Assembly (NCBI GenBank): GCA_002363575.1
Contig: DEWI01000042.1
Coordinates: 1 to 15,142 of the forward strand
From: Verrucomicrobia bacterium UBA3214
GTDB taxonomy: Bacteria > Verrucomicrobiota > Kiritimatiellia > RFP12 > UBA1067
Length of the DNA: 15,142 nt
Direction of reading: 5' to 3'
The position numbers and the translations under genes are program-made. This document shows, in pieces, positions 6,846-13,811 of this stretch (the stretch's first letter is position 1; each line of letters starts with the position of its first letter). The notes beneath the pieces were generated by a model. The model searched no databases and was not told the origin of the DNA. It saw only the letters and a program-made list of their open reading frames with translations.

Positions 6846-7175
6846 ATGGAAATCTATGTTGGTAACCTCGCGTACGCGACAACCGACGAAGGTTTGAAGG
6901 CGGCGTTCGCGGCATATGGCGAAGTTACCGCCGTTCGTGTTGTGACCGATCGCATGACCGGACGCAGCAAGGGTTTCGGTTTCGTGACCATGCCTGACGC
7001 CGCACAGGCCCAGGCTGCGATCGACGCCATCAACGGCCATGAAATCGACGGGCGCACGGTGCGCGCCAACGAATCCCAGCCCAAGCCCCGCGAAGAGCGC
7101 GGCGGTCGCGGCGGCTATGGACGCGACCGCGGATATGGACGCGACCGCGGACCTCGCCGCGAGACGCGGTGGTAA
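6846..7175 (+). CDS. Small RRM-domain RNA-binding protein
   Basis: Encodes 109 residues with a single RNA recognition motif. RNP2 is IYVGNL (residues 3-8) and RNP1 is KGFGFVTM (42-49), with the aromatic residues that stack on RNA bases in place. After the RRM (about 80 residues) comes a basic tail rich in Arg and Gly, GGRGGYGRDRGYGRDRG, of the glycine-rich RNA-binding type. This layout matches the small bacterial Rbp proteins known from cyanobacteria and other phyla, some of them cold-induced. It has its own promoter, a good ribosome binding site and a terminator, so it is probably transcribed alone and well expressed. Its RNA targets cannot be read from the sequence. Confidence 0.95.
   Translation: MEIYVGNLAYATTDEGLKAAFAAYGEVTAVRVVTDRMTGRSKGFGFVTMPDAAQAQAAIDAINGHEIDGRTVRANESQPKPREERGGRGGYGRDRGYGRDRGPRRETRW
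7113..7148 (+). repeat. 18-bp tandem repeat encoding GYGRDR
   Basis: Two near-identical copies (7113-7130 and 7131-7148; only the third base of two codons differs) encode GYGRDR twice in the C-terminal tail of the RRM protein. Tail length in such proteins often changes by gain or loss of units like this. Confidence 0.75.
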
Positions 7176-7242
7176 CGCCGGCTGCGAACGTCCCGGATAT
7201 TTTTCATTTTCTAGGATAGTTTAGAGCTAGAACAGCAGAAGA

Positions 7243-7320
7243 AACAAACTGGACGGCCGCAACAACGAAACAACATTCGAAGGTTGTTCAGGTTGTTTGG
7301 CGCCGTCCGGTTTGTTTTTT
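7243..7320 (+). terminator. Long intrinsic terminator after the RRM gene
   Basis: Outer arms AACAAACTGGACGGC (7243-7257) and GCCGTCCGGTTTGTT (7302-7316) form a 15-bp stem with one G-U pair, and TTTT (to 7320) then GCTTTT follow. The interior also pairs: AACAAC at 7261 and 7269 with GTTGTT at 7292 and 7283, with an apical loop ATTCGAAG. The whole is a long, nearly continuous hairpin, unusually long for a simple terminator. It ends 40 bp before the next start codon, so it may also act as an attenuator or transcript-processing site. Confidence 0.85.
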
Positions 7321-7360
7321 GCTTTTCACTCTTGCAAGCTTCCTTTCAACGCGCGCAGAA

Positions 7361-7723
7361 ATGGACTACGAAAAAGACACGTTCGAAGATATTCTCGCCT
7401 TCGACAAACGCTACGCCGCCAAGGCCTATACAACAGTCATGGAGGCCGTCGAAGCGCCCTGCGACCCCATGGCGGGCGAAGAGGATGAAAGCGCGCGCGA
7501 CCTCCTGTACCGCTGGACGGACATCGTGCTGGACGAGTTCGGGCCGCTCTCCCACCGCGTCCTGGCGGAGTGGGGAGTGAAAACGACGCTCGACTTCGGC
7601 AACATGCTCGCGAATCTCGCGAAGACCGGGCGATACAAACCGCGCTACAAGTTTTCCCTCGACGATCTGGACTCCGTATTCTCCTTCGAAGACGAATTCC
7701 TGGGCCCGTTCGCCGTGAAATGA
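7361..7723 (+). CDS. Minf_1886-like conserved PVC protein
   Basis: A 120-residue acidic soluble protein that resembles the Minf_1886 / TIGR04138 family of Planctomycetes and Verrucomicrobia, whose function is not known. Family-like blocks are FEDILAFDKRYAAKAYTTVMEAV near the start, DLLYRWTDIVLDEFGPLSHRVLAEWGVKTTLDFGNMLANL in the middle, and FSFEDEFLGPF at the end (read as overlapping short motifs). No signal peptide or membrane segment is seen. An upstream in-frame start at 7319 would add 14 residues that overlap the terminator stem, so ATG 7361 is preferred. There is no strong Shine-Dalgarno. rpoN follows 67 bp later, suggesting co-transcription. Confidence 0.85.
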   Translation: MDYEKDTFEDILAFDKRYAAKAYTTVMEAVEAPCDPMAGEEDESARDLLYRWTDIVLDEFGPLSHRVLAEWGVKTTLDFGNMLANLAKTGRYKPRYKFSLDDLDSVFSFEDEFLGPFAVK

Positions 7724-7734
7724 CACGCCCCGCC

Positions 7735-7751
7735 CGGAGACGGACTCTCCG
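7735..7751 (+). other. Short hairpin between the Minf_1886-like gene and rpoN
   Basis: CGGAGA (7735-7740) and TCTCCG (7746-7751) pair around a 5-nt loop; a second CCGCGG pair (7749-7754 and 7765-7770) lies beside it. There is no T tract. No promoter is visible in this 67-bp gap, so rpoN probably relies on upstream transcription. Confidence 0.35.
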
Positions 7752-7790
7752 CGGCCGCGCAAACCCGCGGCGCAGAAAACGCGACAGACC

Positions 7791-9215
7791 ATGACCGCTC
7801 TCAGGCAGAATCAGCGCGCCACGATGCGCCAGGCTCTGGCACCGCAAATGCGCCAGGGCCTGAAGATGCTGGAGATGGACATCGGCGCGCTGCGCCAGGA
7901 GCTTTACAGAGAACTGGCGGAGAATCCCGTGGTCGAAGACATCGGCCACAGCCTCGACGAACACACTACAGGCGAAGTCGAGCGCGCCAGCGAAGCCATG
8001 GTCTCCGCGGACGCCGGAGATTGGCCGGAAGACGGCTACGACGCCGCGGAGGAATTTTCGCGCGCCGATGCCGACGCACTGGAGCGGCGGCGCAAGTTTT
8101 TCGAATCCCGCACGCGCCCGGAGACGCTGGAAGAGCATCTGCGCGCGCAGATCGGCGCGGCGTTCCGCCGCGAAAGCGACAAGGCGATCGCCTTGCAGCT
8201 CGTCGGCTCGATGGACGACAACGGGCGCTTCGCCGGCTCCATCCCGGATCTCGTCATGGTCACTGGGGCGAGCGAAGCGCGGCTGCACGCGATCCGCAAG
8301 ACGATCATGACGCTGGATCCTCCCGGATGCTGCGCGCTTTCGCTCTCCGAATGCCTGCTGGCGCAACTCGACAGGCTCGGCGATTCGCCCTACCGCGACG
8401 ATGTCGCCTTGCTGATCTCTTCCCATCTCGAAGACCTCGCAAGGCACGATTGGGCTGCGATCGAGAAGGCAACCGGCATGAGCGACGAGAGGATCGAGGA
8501 CTGCCTCGATATAATAAAGACTCTCGAGCCGCGCCCTTCGAGGGCGTTCGCAAGCTCCTCGGAAGCCGACTACGTCAAGGCGGAAGTCCACGCCGTGTTC
8601 GCGCAAGGCCGCTGGCTCGCAGAAACGGACGAGCGCGACGAGCCGGAAATCCACATATCCAAGCGCTACCTCGCGATGCTCGCGTCGCCGGACGTGCCGA
8701 AAGAAACGAAAGACTACATAAAGGCGAAGATCGCCGCCGTCGAAGAAATTCGCGACGCCATACGGCGGCGCGGCGAAACCATCAGGGCGGTGGCGCAGGC
8801 GATATTCGACGCGCAGCCCGGCTTTTTCGAGCGCGGCCTGCCCGGCCTCGTTCCGCTGACGATGCAGGAAGTCGCCGACCGCGCAGGCGTCCACCACACG
8901 ACCGTCTCGCGGACGGTAAACGGGAAATACGCCTCCACGCCGCACGGGACGGTGGAGCTGCGCGCGTTCTTCATAGCAGGCGTCGCGACGGCCGACGGCA
9001 GCGTCGTGGCGCGCACGGAAGTCGTGGCGCGGCTCAAAGAATTGATAGAGGGGGAAGACAAGGCGGCGCCGCTCTCCGACGACGCGCTCGCGGAAACGCT
9101 CAAGTCAGAAGGCTACAGCGTCGCGCGGCGAACGGTCGCGAAATACCGCACGCTTCTCGGCCTGCCGTCCGCGCAGGCGAGGCGCGAAAAATCCGCCGCG
9201 CGCGCTCTGCCATGA
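7791..9215 (+). CDS. rpoN: RNA polymerase sigma-54 factor
   Basis: Alternative sigma factor that directs RNA polymerase to -24/-12 promoters and needs AAA+ activator proteins. The 474-residue length is typical. Region I is seen at the N-terminus (QALAPQMRQGLKMLEMDIGALRQELYRELAENPVVE, in overlapping short blocks), an acidic region II at about 60-105, and core-binding region III with LDPPGCCALSLSECLL. The helix-turn-helix is LTMQEVADRAGVHHTTVSRTV (about 356-376), and the RpoN box is ARRTVAKYR at 445-453. All parts needed for function are present. No Shine-Dalgarno precedes the ATG. No enhancer-binding activator gene is in the window, and I found no convincing -24/-12 site. Confidence 0.97.
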   Translation: MTALRQNQRATMRQALAPQMRQGLKMLEMDIGALRQELYRELAENPVVEDIGHSLDEHTTGEVERASEAMVSADAGDWPEDGYDAAEEFSRADADALERRRKFFESRTRPETLEEHLRAQIGAAFRRESDKAIALQLVGSMDDNGRFAGSIPDLVMVTGASEARLHAIRKTIMTLDPPGCCALSLSECLLAQLDRLGDSPYRDDVALLISSHLEDLARHDWAAIEKATGMSDERIEDCLDIIKTLEPRPSRAFASSSEADYVKAEVHAVFAQGRWLAETDERDEPEIHISKRYLAMLASPDVPKETKDYIKAKIAAVEEIRDAIRRRGETIRAVAQAIFDAQPGFFERGLPGLVPLTMQEVADRAGVHHTTVSRTVNGKYASTPHGTVELRAFFIAGVATADGSVVARTEVVARLKELIEGEDKAAPLSDDALAETLKSEGYSVARRTVAKYRTLLGLPSAQARREKSAARALP

Positions 9216-9224
9216 CTGCGGATA

Positions 9225-9233
9225 TGGTATAAT
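9225..9233 (+). promoter_or_regulatory. Extended -10 promoter of cdsA
   Basis: TGGTATAAT (TATAAT at 9228-9233), in the gap after the rpoN stop, copies the helicase promoter element exactly. There is no clear -35. The predicted start near 9240 leaves a 15-nt leader containing GGAGG (9246-9250) before the ATG at 9255. It would drive cdsA and probably the downstream genes. Confidence 0.6.
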
Positions 9234-9254
9234 ATCGCCGTGAATGGAGGGAAG

Positions 9255-10022
9255 ATGCAGATAGCAAAACGGACGGTGGCGGCGCTGGCGACGGCGTCGG
9301 CGGTTGTATGCGCGTTGATATACGCGCCATTCTGGGCGGTGAAGGCGGCGATCGTGGCGCTCGCGCTTCTCGTGCAGCTGGAATTCAGCCAGATGGTCTC
9401 GCGCAAGTATCCCATAATGGTCGCGGGGGGCGTGGCGGCCGGCGCGATCTTCCTCGTCTCGCGCCTGTACTTCTTCGATTCGTGCTTCGTGCCGATCGTA
9501 TTCGCGCTGGCTCTCGCGGCGCTCTTCGGGAAAAGCGACAAGCCGGTAGGCGCACTCGCCACGACCGTTCTGGGGCTGATCTACATACCCTTCATGCTGC
9601 AACACCTCGTCCTCATCGCCGAGAAGAGCGGGAGCGGCGCAATGATGCTCCTGTACATCGTGGCGATAATCAAGGTTTCGGACATGGGCGGCTTCGCGGC
9701 GGGCATGGCGTTCGGGCGCCACAAGATGTGCCCTTCCATATCGCCCGGCAAGAGCTGGGAGGGGCTGGCGGGCAGCATCGCGGCTTCCATGCTCGTCTCG
9801 TATCTCTTCACGCCGCTCACCGGTTTCGCGGCGCCCAAGGCGCTCGCTTTCGGGCTTGCCGCAGCGCTTGCCGGCACGCTCGGCGATCTTGTCGAAAGCC
9901 GCATGAAGCGAGAATGCGGCGTCAAAGATTCGGCGACGTTCATGCCTGCGGGGATGGGCGGATTTCTCGACATGTTCGACTCGGTGATCTTCGCACCGGC
10001 GCTGCTTGCGAGTTTCATTTGA
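9255..10022 (+). CDS. cdsA: Phosphatidate cytidylyltransferase
   Basis: Integral membrane enzyme that makes CDP-diacylglycerol from phosphatidate and CTP, the branch point for all bacterial phospholipids. The 255 residues contain several hydrophobic segments. They also carry the family blocks VSDMGGFAAGMAFGRH (about 141), SPGKSWEGLAGS, and the C-terminal signature ESRMKRECGVKDSATFMPAG then MGGFLDMFDS (214-243). The usual PGHGG-x-D-R is PAGMGGFLDM here, so the His and the Arg are replaced; the KR, KD and paired Asp residues remain. A GTG at 9240 is in frame, but ATG 9255 with GGAGG just upstream is the better start. The dehydratase gene follows after 73 bp. Confidence 0.95.
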   Translation: MQIAKRTVAALATASAVVCALIYAPFWAVKAAIVALALLVQLEFSQMVSRKYPIMVAGGVAAGAIFLVSRLYFFDSCFVPIVFALALAALFGKSDKPVGALATTVLGLIYIPFMLQHLVLIAEKSGSGAMMLLYIVAIIKVSDMGGFAAGMAFGRHKMCPSISPGKSWEGLAGSIAASMLVSYLFTPLTGFAAPKALAFGLAAALAGTLGDLVESRMKRECGVKDSATFMPAGMGGFLDMFDSVIFAPALLASFI

Positions 10023-10045
10023 CCGCGCGTCCGCGCGCTCCCTCG

Positions 10046-10065
10046 CCGCCGCGGCGCCGCGGCGG
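10046..10065. repeat. Perfect 20-bp GC palindrome between cdsA and the dehydratase gene
   Basis: CCGCCGCGGC followed by GCCGCGGCGG reads the same on both strands. It lies in the 73-bp spacer after cdsA. As RNA it could fold into a short stem, or as DNA bind a dimeric protein. There is no T tract. It may be a by-product of the strong GC bias of the spacers. Confidence 0.6.
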
Positions 10066-10095
10066 ACGGGACGGCGCGGACCGCAAACCATCTCG

Positions 10096-11496
10096 ATGCC
10101 ACATATGCCCGGAAACAGCAAACTCGACAGGCTGGCATACTGCGCGAAGGAACGCGCAGGCGCCGCGGCCATGGACGCCGCCGCGGTGGCGATAGCGTAT
10201 TTCACGGCGCTTTCCCTGCGCCTGACGTTCAACGAGCCGATCTTCGGCTGGAAGGCGGCGGCATGCTCGTGCGCTGTCGTCTGCGCGGTGCACATGGCGG
10301 CTTTCGCTCTCTGCGGAGCGTGGCGCGTTCCTTGGCGGCATATCCGCATGAACGATGCGCCGCGCTTCTTCGCGGCAACGGCGCTGGCGGCGGCGACGCT
10401 TCTCGTAATGCGCGCGCTTCTGCCGGATAGCGCGCACGCGCATCTGCGCCCGCCGTATTCGGTGGCGGTGATGACGTTCTTCTTCGCGACGAGCGCGGTG
10501 CTCGCGTGCCGTCTGATGTGGAGGCTGTACAACGAAGCGAAACACGCAGGCGACAGCATGCTCGCGCGCGAAGAACTCCGCTTCGACAACACGGCGGCCG
10601 CGCGCTTCCTCGTCGGCAAATGCGTCATGGTCACCGGCGCGGGCGGCTCGATCGGCTCGGAAATCGTCCGGCAGGTAGCGGCGGCGGGCGCGGCGAAAGT
10701 CCTGCTCGTGGAGCGCGGCGAAAACGCGCTCTACGAGATCGACCGCGAGCTGGCCGCGACGCGCATGGGCGGGCGCGCCGTAGCGCTGATGCGCGACGCC
10801 GGGGACCGCGAAAGGATGGCGGCGGTATTCGCGGAGCACCGCCCCGACGTGCTGCTGCACGCGGCGGCATACAAGCACGTGCCGATGGTGGAAATCAACC
10901 CTGAGGAAGGCTGGCGCAACAATGTCGAAGTCACGAAAACGCTCGCCGCGCTCGCGATAGAATACGGCGTAAAGCGCTTCGTCCTGATTTCGACGGACAA
11001 GGCGGTGAATCCCGTCTCCGTCATGGGCAAGACGAAAAGAGCGGCGGAGCAGGCGATAATGGAGGCGGGCGCGCGCCAGGACGCGGCGGGCACGTCGTTC
11101 TGCGCGGTGCGCTTCGGCAACGTCTATGGTTCGTCCGGAAGCGTGGTGCCGCTCTTCCGCGAGCAGATAGCGCATCGCGGCCCCGTCACGGTGACGCACC
11201 CGGAAATGCGCCGCTACTTCATGACCGTGCAAGAAGCGGTTTCGCTCGTCTTGCAGGCGGCGAGCCGCCCGGAGAAGGCGATATACACTCTCGACATGGG
11301 CGAGAGCGTGAGAATCGTCACGCTGGCGGAGAGGATGATCGAAGCGGCGGGCTACCGCCCGTACGTCGATATTCCTATCGTCTTCACCGGCGTGCGCCCC
11401 GGCGAGAAGCTATTCGAGGAGCTGGACGTCTCCGGGAGGACGTGCTACCGGACCGACATGGCGAAAATCTACATCACGAAACAGGAGAACGGCTGA
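10096..11496 (+). CDS. Membrane-bound CapD/FlaA1-type nucleotide-sugar 4,6-dehydratase, short form
   Basis: Predicted to act on a UDP-sugar (UDP-GlcNAc C6-dehydratase in the PglF/WbpM group) to start synthesis of a deoxy-amino sugar for surface polysaccharide or glycoprotein. The 466 residues show four membrane segments (about 24-42, 54-74, 91-110, 122-141). The Polysacc_synt_2 catalytic domain follows: NAD-binding VTGAGGSIGSE (179-189), HAAAYKHVPMVE, STDKAVNP (from 299) and MGKTK (Met310, Lys314). Met in place of the usual Tyr is normal for this group. Relatives of about 600 residues have a CoA-binding-like Rossmann domain between the membrane part and the catalytic domain; here it is missing. 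ATG 10096 is chosen; an upstream TTG would overlap cdsA. No glycosyltransferase or aminotransferase is adjacent. Confidence 0.9.
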   Translation: MPHMPGNSKLDRLAYCAKERAGAAAMDAAAVAIAYFTALSLRLTFNEPIFGWKAAACSCAVVCAVHMAAFALCGAWRVPWRHIRMNDAPRFFAATALAAATLLVMRALLPDSAHAHLRPPYSVAVMTFFFATSAVLACRLMWRLYNEAKHAGDSMLAREELRFDNTAAARFLVGKCVMVTGAGGSIGSEIVRQVAAAGAAKVLLVERGENALYEIDRELAATRMGGRAVALMRDAGDRERMAAVFAEHRPDVLLHAAAYKHVPMVEINPEEGWRNNVEVTKTLAALAIEYGVKRFVLISTDKAVNPVSVMGKTKRAAEQAIMEAGARQDAAGTSFCAVRFGNVYGSSGSVVPLFREQIAHRGPVTVTHPEMRRYFMTVQEAVSLVLQAASRPEKAIYTLDMGESVRIVTLAERMIEAAGYRPYVDIPIVFTGVRPGEKLFEELDVSGRTCYRTDMAKIYITKQENG

Positions 11497-11540
11497 CCGC
11501 GCCCCGCGGCACGTTCGCACGCAAGCTCCCGGCACCGACG

Positions 11541-12779
11541 ATGCAAACACCGGAAATACTCGCGCCCGCGGGCGACTTCACATCTCTCAGCGCCGCCGTG
11601 CAGGCCGGCGCGGATGCGGTCTATTTCGGCCTCGGCGCATTCAACATGCGCGCGCGCAGCGGCGTGAATTTCACCGAAGCCGACCTGCCGCGCGTGGCGG
11701 AAATATGCGGCGGCCGCGTCAAGCGCTATCTGACGCTGAACGCGATAATGTTCGAAGGCGAGATGGAGGAGATCGAGCGCACGATCGTCGCGGCGAAGCC
11801 GTTTGTCGATGCGTTCATCATTTCCGACTGGGGAGTGGCGGGGCTGTGCAAAAAGCACGACGCGCGCTTCCACATATCCACGCAGATGTCGGCGAGCAAC
11901 TCCGCGGCGGTGCGCTTCCTCGTCGAACAAGGCGCAGAGCGCATCGTCCTCGCAAGAGAATGCACGCTCGACGAAGTCGCAAGCATAATCCGCAAGACCG
12001 GCGCGGAAATCGAGTGCTTCGTGCACGGCGCGCAGTGCGTGGCCGTCTCCGGGCGCTGCCTGATGAGCCATGACGCATTCGGCGCTTCGGCGTGCCGCGG
12101 GGAATGCAGGCAGCCGTGCCGCCGCCGCTTCATCGTCAAAGCCGTGGATCTCTACGAAGACGGCGCAGGCAATCCCGTGCACGAGTCCGACACCGCGTTT
12201 ACCGTCGAAGGCAGGACGGTGCTGTCCGCGCGCGACCTCTGTTCGCTGGGGTTCATCGACAAGCTGATGACCGCCGGCATAGCGAGCTTCAAGATCGAAG
12301 GGCGGGCGCGAAACGCCGAATACGTAAAAATCTGCACCTCGGCGTACAGGCGCGCGGTCGATGCCGTTGCCGCCGGCGAATACACGAAGGAACTCGTCGA
12401 AAGCCTCGTCGCGGAAGTCTCGCGCGTCTTCCACAGGGAATTTTCGCGAGGGCTTTTCTACGGGCGCCCCGGCGGCAAGGAGCAGTTCACCGACAGCGAA
12501 GATTCGCTCGCCACGGAAGTAAAGCGCCATGCCGGCATTGTAATCGACTACTTCTTGAAGGCCGGCATAGCTCAAGTAAAGATACAGGATCATGCGATCA
12601 AGCCCGGCGACAGGCTGCAAATCCACGGCCCGACGACAGGCGTTCTCGAACTCGTGCTGGGCGAAATCCGCCGCGACGGCGAGACGCCCGCCGTGGCGGA
12701 ACGCGGCACGTGGGTGACGTTCAAAGCGCCGCGCTGCCGCGTCGGCGACAAAGTCTTTTTCATCGAGAGGAGAGGCTGA
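11541..12779 (+). CDS. trhP: Peptidase U32 family protein, TrhP type (tRNA hydroxylation)
   Basis: The 412 residues match the U32 group that includes E. coli TrhP (YegQ), which is needed for prephenate-dependent 5-hydroxyuridine formation at the tRNA wobble position; despite the name it is not a proven protease. Visible: ILAPAGDFTSLSAAVQAGADAVYFG at the N-terminus (in short blocks), signature ECFVHGAQCVAVSGRC (about 158-173), and CRGECRQPC (185-193). Cys166, Cys173, Cys189 and Cys193 are the likely iron-sulfur ligands. The C-terminal 80 residues (IVIDYFLKAGIAQVKIQDHA, PGDRLQIHGPTTG) match the U32_C beta-barrel. Length fits TrhP better than RlhA. It starts 44 bp after the dehydratase gene at ATG 11541; a longer frame upstream overlaps that gene. 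The exact U32 subfamily is an inference. Confidence 0.88.
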   Translation: MQTPEILAPAGDFTSLSAAVQAGADAVYFGLGAFNMRARSGVNFTEADLPRVAEICGGRVKRYLTLNAIMFEGEMEEIERTIVAAKPFVDAFIISDWGVAGLCKKHDARFHISTQMSASNSAAVRFLVEQGAERIVLARECTLDEVASIIRKTGAEIECFVHGAQCVAVSGRCLMSHDAFGASACRGECRQPCRRRFIVKAVDLYEDGAGNPVHESDTAFTVEGRTVLSARDLCSLGFIDKLMTAGIASFKIEGRARNAEYVKICTSAYRRAVDAVAAGEYTKELVESLVAEVSRVFHREFSRGLFYGRPGGKEQFTDSEDSLATEVKRHAGIVIDYFLKAGIAQVKIQDHAIKPGDRLQIHGPTTGVLELVLGEIRRDGETPAVAERGTWVTFKAPRCRVGDKVFFIERRG

Positions 12780-12782
12780 AGA

Positions 12783-13739
12783 ATGCTGGCCGCACTCGCC
12801 CTGATATTCGCGCTGACGCGCGCGGAGATCGTCGAGCGTTTCCGCGCGCCGGCGATAACGAAGGCGAACGGTCTCGTGCAAGTCATCGCCGACTGCCCGG
12901 CGGACATGCGCCGCGAGTACCAGATGGACGTGGCAGCGTTCGCCGCGCGAATCTGCAACGCGCTGGAGCGCAAGGAGCGCATGCACGCCGCGCGCTTCTC
13001 TTCCCCTGGAATCATGATTTTCATAGGCGACGAGCGCACCAACAGGACGGACGTGGTGGCGAGCGCGAAGACGCGCCGCGGCGGCTCGCGCTACACGCGC
13101 ATCTACCTGCCCGCGCCGGGCTTTTCCGACGTAGAGCGTCTGCGTCTCGAAGTCGCCAAAGCCTTCTACTACGCCGTGAAAGGCGACAGGCTCGACGACG
13201 AAGACGCGCGCCGCGCGCTCGTCGAGACCGACCAGTCGCTTCGCGTCCGCGAAGAATACGGCGACCTCGCAAAGTGGTACGCGGGCGAACTCGCCCCGCA
13301 GCCGGACGAAAGCCCGGACGAGTTCGACGAGCGCATGCTGAAGCTCGCGCGCAGCGTGATACTGCCCGGGCACGCCGCGCCTTCGGACGTGCTGCACTTC
13401 GCCGGGCGCCTGCGCTTCTATCCCGCCGCCTTCGACGTCCCGTACGCCGGGCGCCTGCGCTCCTGCACGTTCGCGGAGGCTATAGAACTGGCGCAGACGG
13501 AGCCGCGCATTCGCTTGCAGGCGTTTGAAAAAGCCCCGTTCATCGTCGCCTTCGGAGGCGGCAGATCGCCGGAGCTGGCCGCCGCCGCCAACGCCTACTC
13601 GGCGTTCCTTTTCGAATTGGCGAAATACAAAATGACAAAAGACGAACTCGCCGGGCTGCTGGCCGGCGCCGACGCGCTGCTCGCCGAAGCGTTCGCGAAA
13701 GCGAAGGACGCGTACGGCGCGCCAGGCGGGCGCTATTGA
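12783..13739 (+). CDS. Unrecognised protein with possible signal peptide
   Basis: I do not recognise this 318-residue protein. Its N-terminus MLAALALIFALTRAEIVERF is hydrophobic with a possible cleavage after TRA, though it lacks the usual positive start, so export is uncertain. The rest looks soluble and mostly helical, with a predicted strand GIMIFIGDE (about 77-85) and YTRIYLPAPGF (about 104-114). Then comes a helix RLRLEVAKAFYYAVKG and a C-terminal helical stretch ending AGADALLAEAFAKAKDAYG. No HExxH, Walker or other catalytic motif is seen. It starts 3 bp after the U32 gene, with GAGGAGAGG (12766-12774) as ribosome binding site inside that gene, so the two are translationally coupled. 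Composition matches its neighbours; there is no sign of transfer. Confidence 0.85.
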   Translation: MLAALALIFALTRAEIVERFRAPAITKANGLVQVIADCPADMRREYQMDVAAFAARICNALERKERMHAARFSSPGIMIFIGDERTNRTDVVASAKTRRGGSRYTRIYLPAPGFSDVERLRLEVAKAFYYAVKGDRLDDEDARRALVETDQSLRVREEYGDLAKWYAGELAPQPDESPDEFDERMLKLARSVILPGHAAPSDVLHFAGRLRFYPAAFDVPYAGRLRSCTFAEAIELAQTEPRIRLQAFEKAPFIVAFGGGRSPELAAAANAYSAFLFELAKYKMTKDELAGLLAGADALLAEAFAKAKDAYGAPGGRY

Positions 13740-13811
13740 ACGCCCGCGGACGCCGCAAGGCGCGCGCCCGGCGCATCTCCCTAACACAAACACTCCCGAC
13801 AAGCTGCAAAA

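Noticed and set aside
7319..7360. Earlier start for the Minf_1886-like gene
   Set aside because: The added 14 residues begin inside the terminator T run and do not resemble the family N-terminus.
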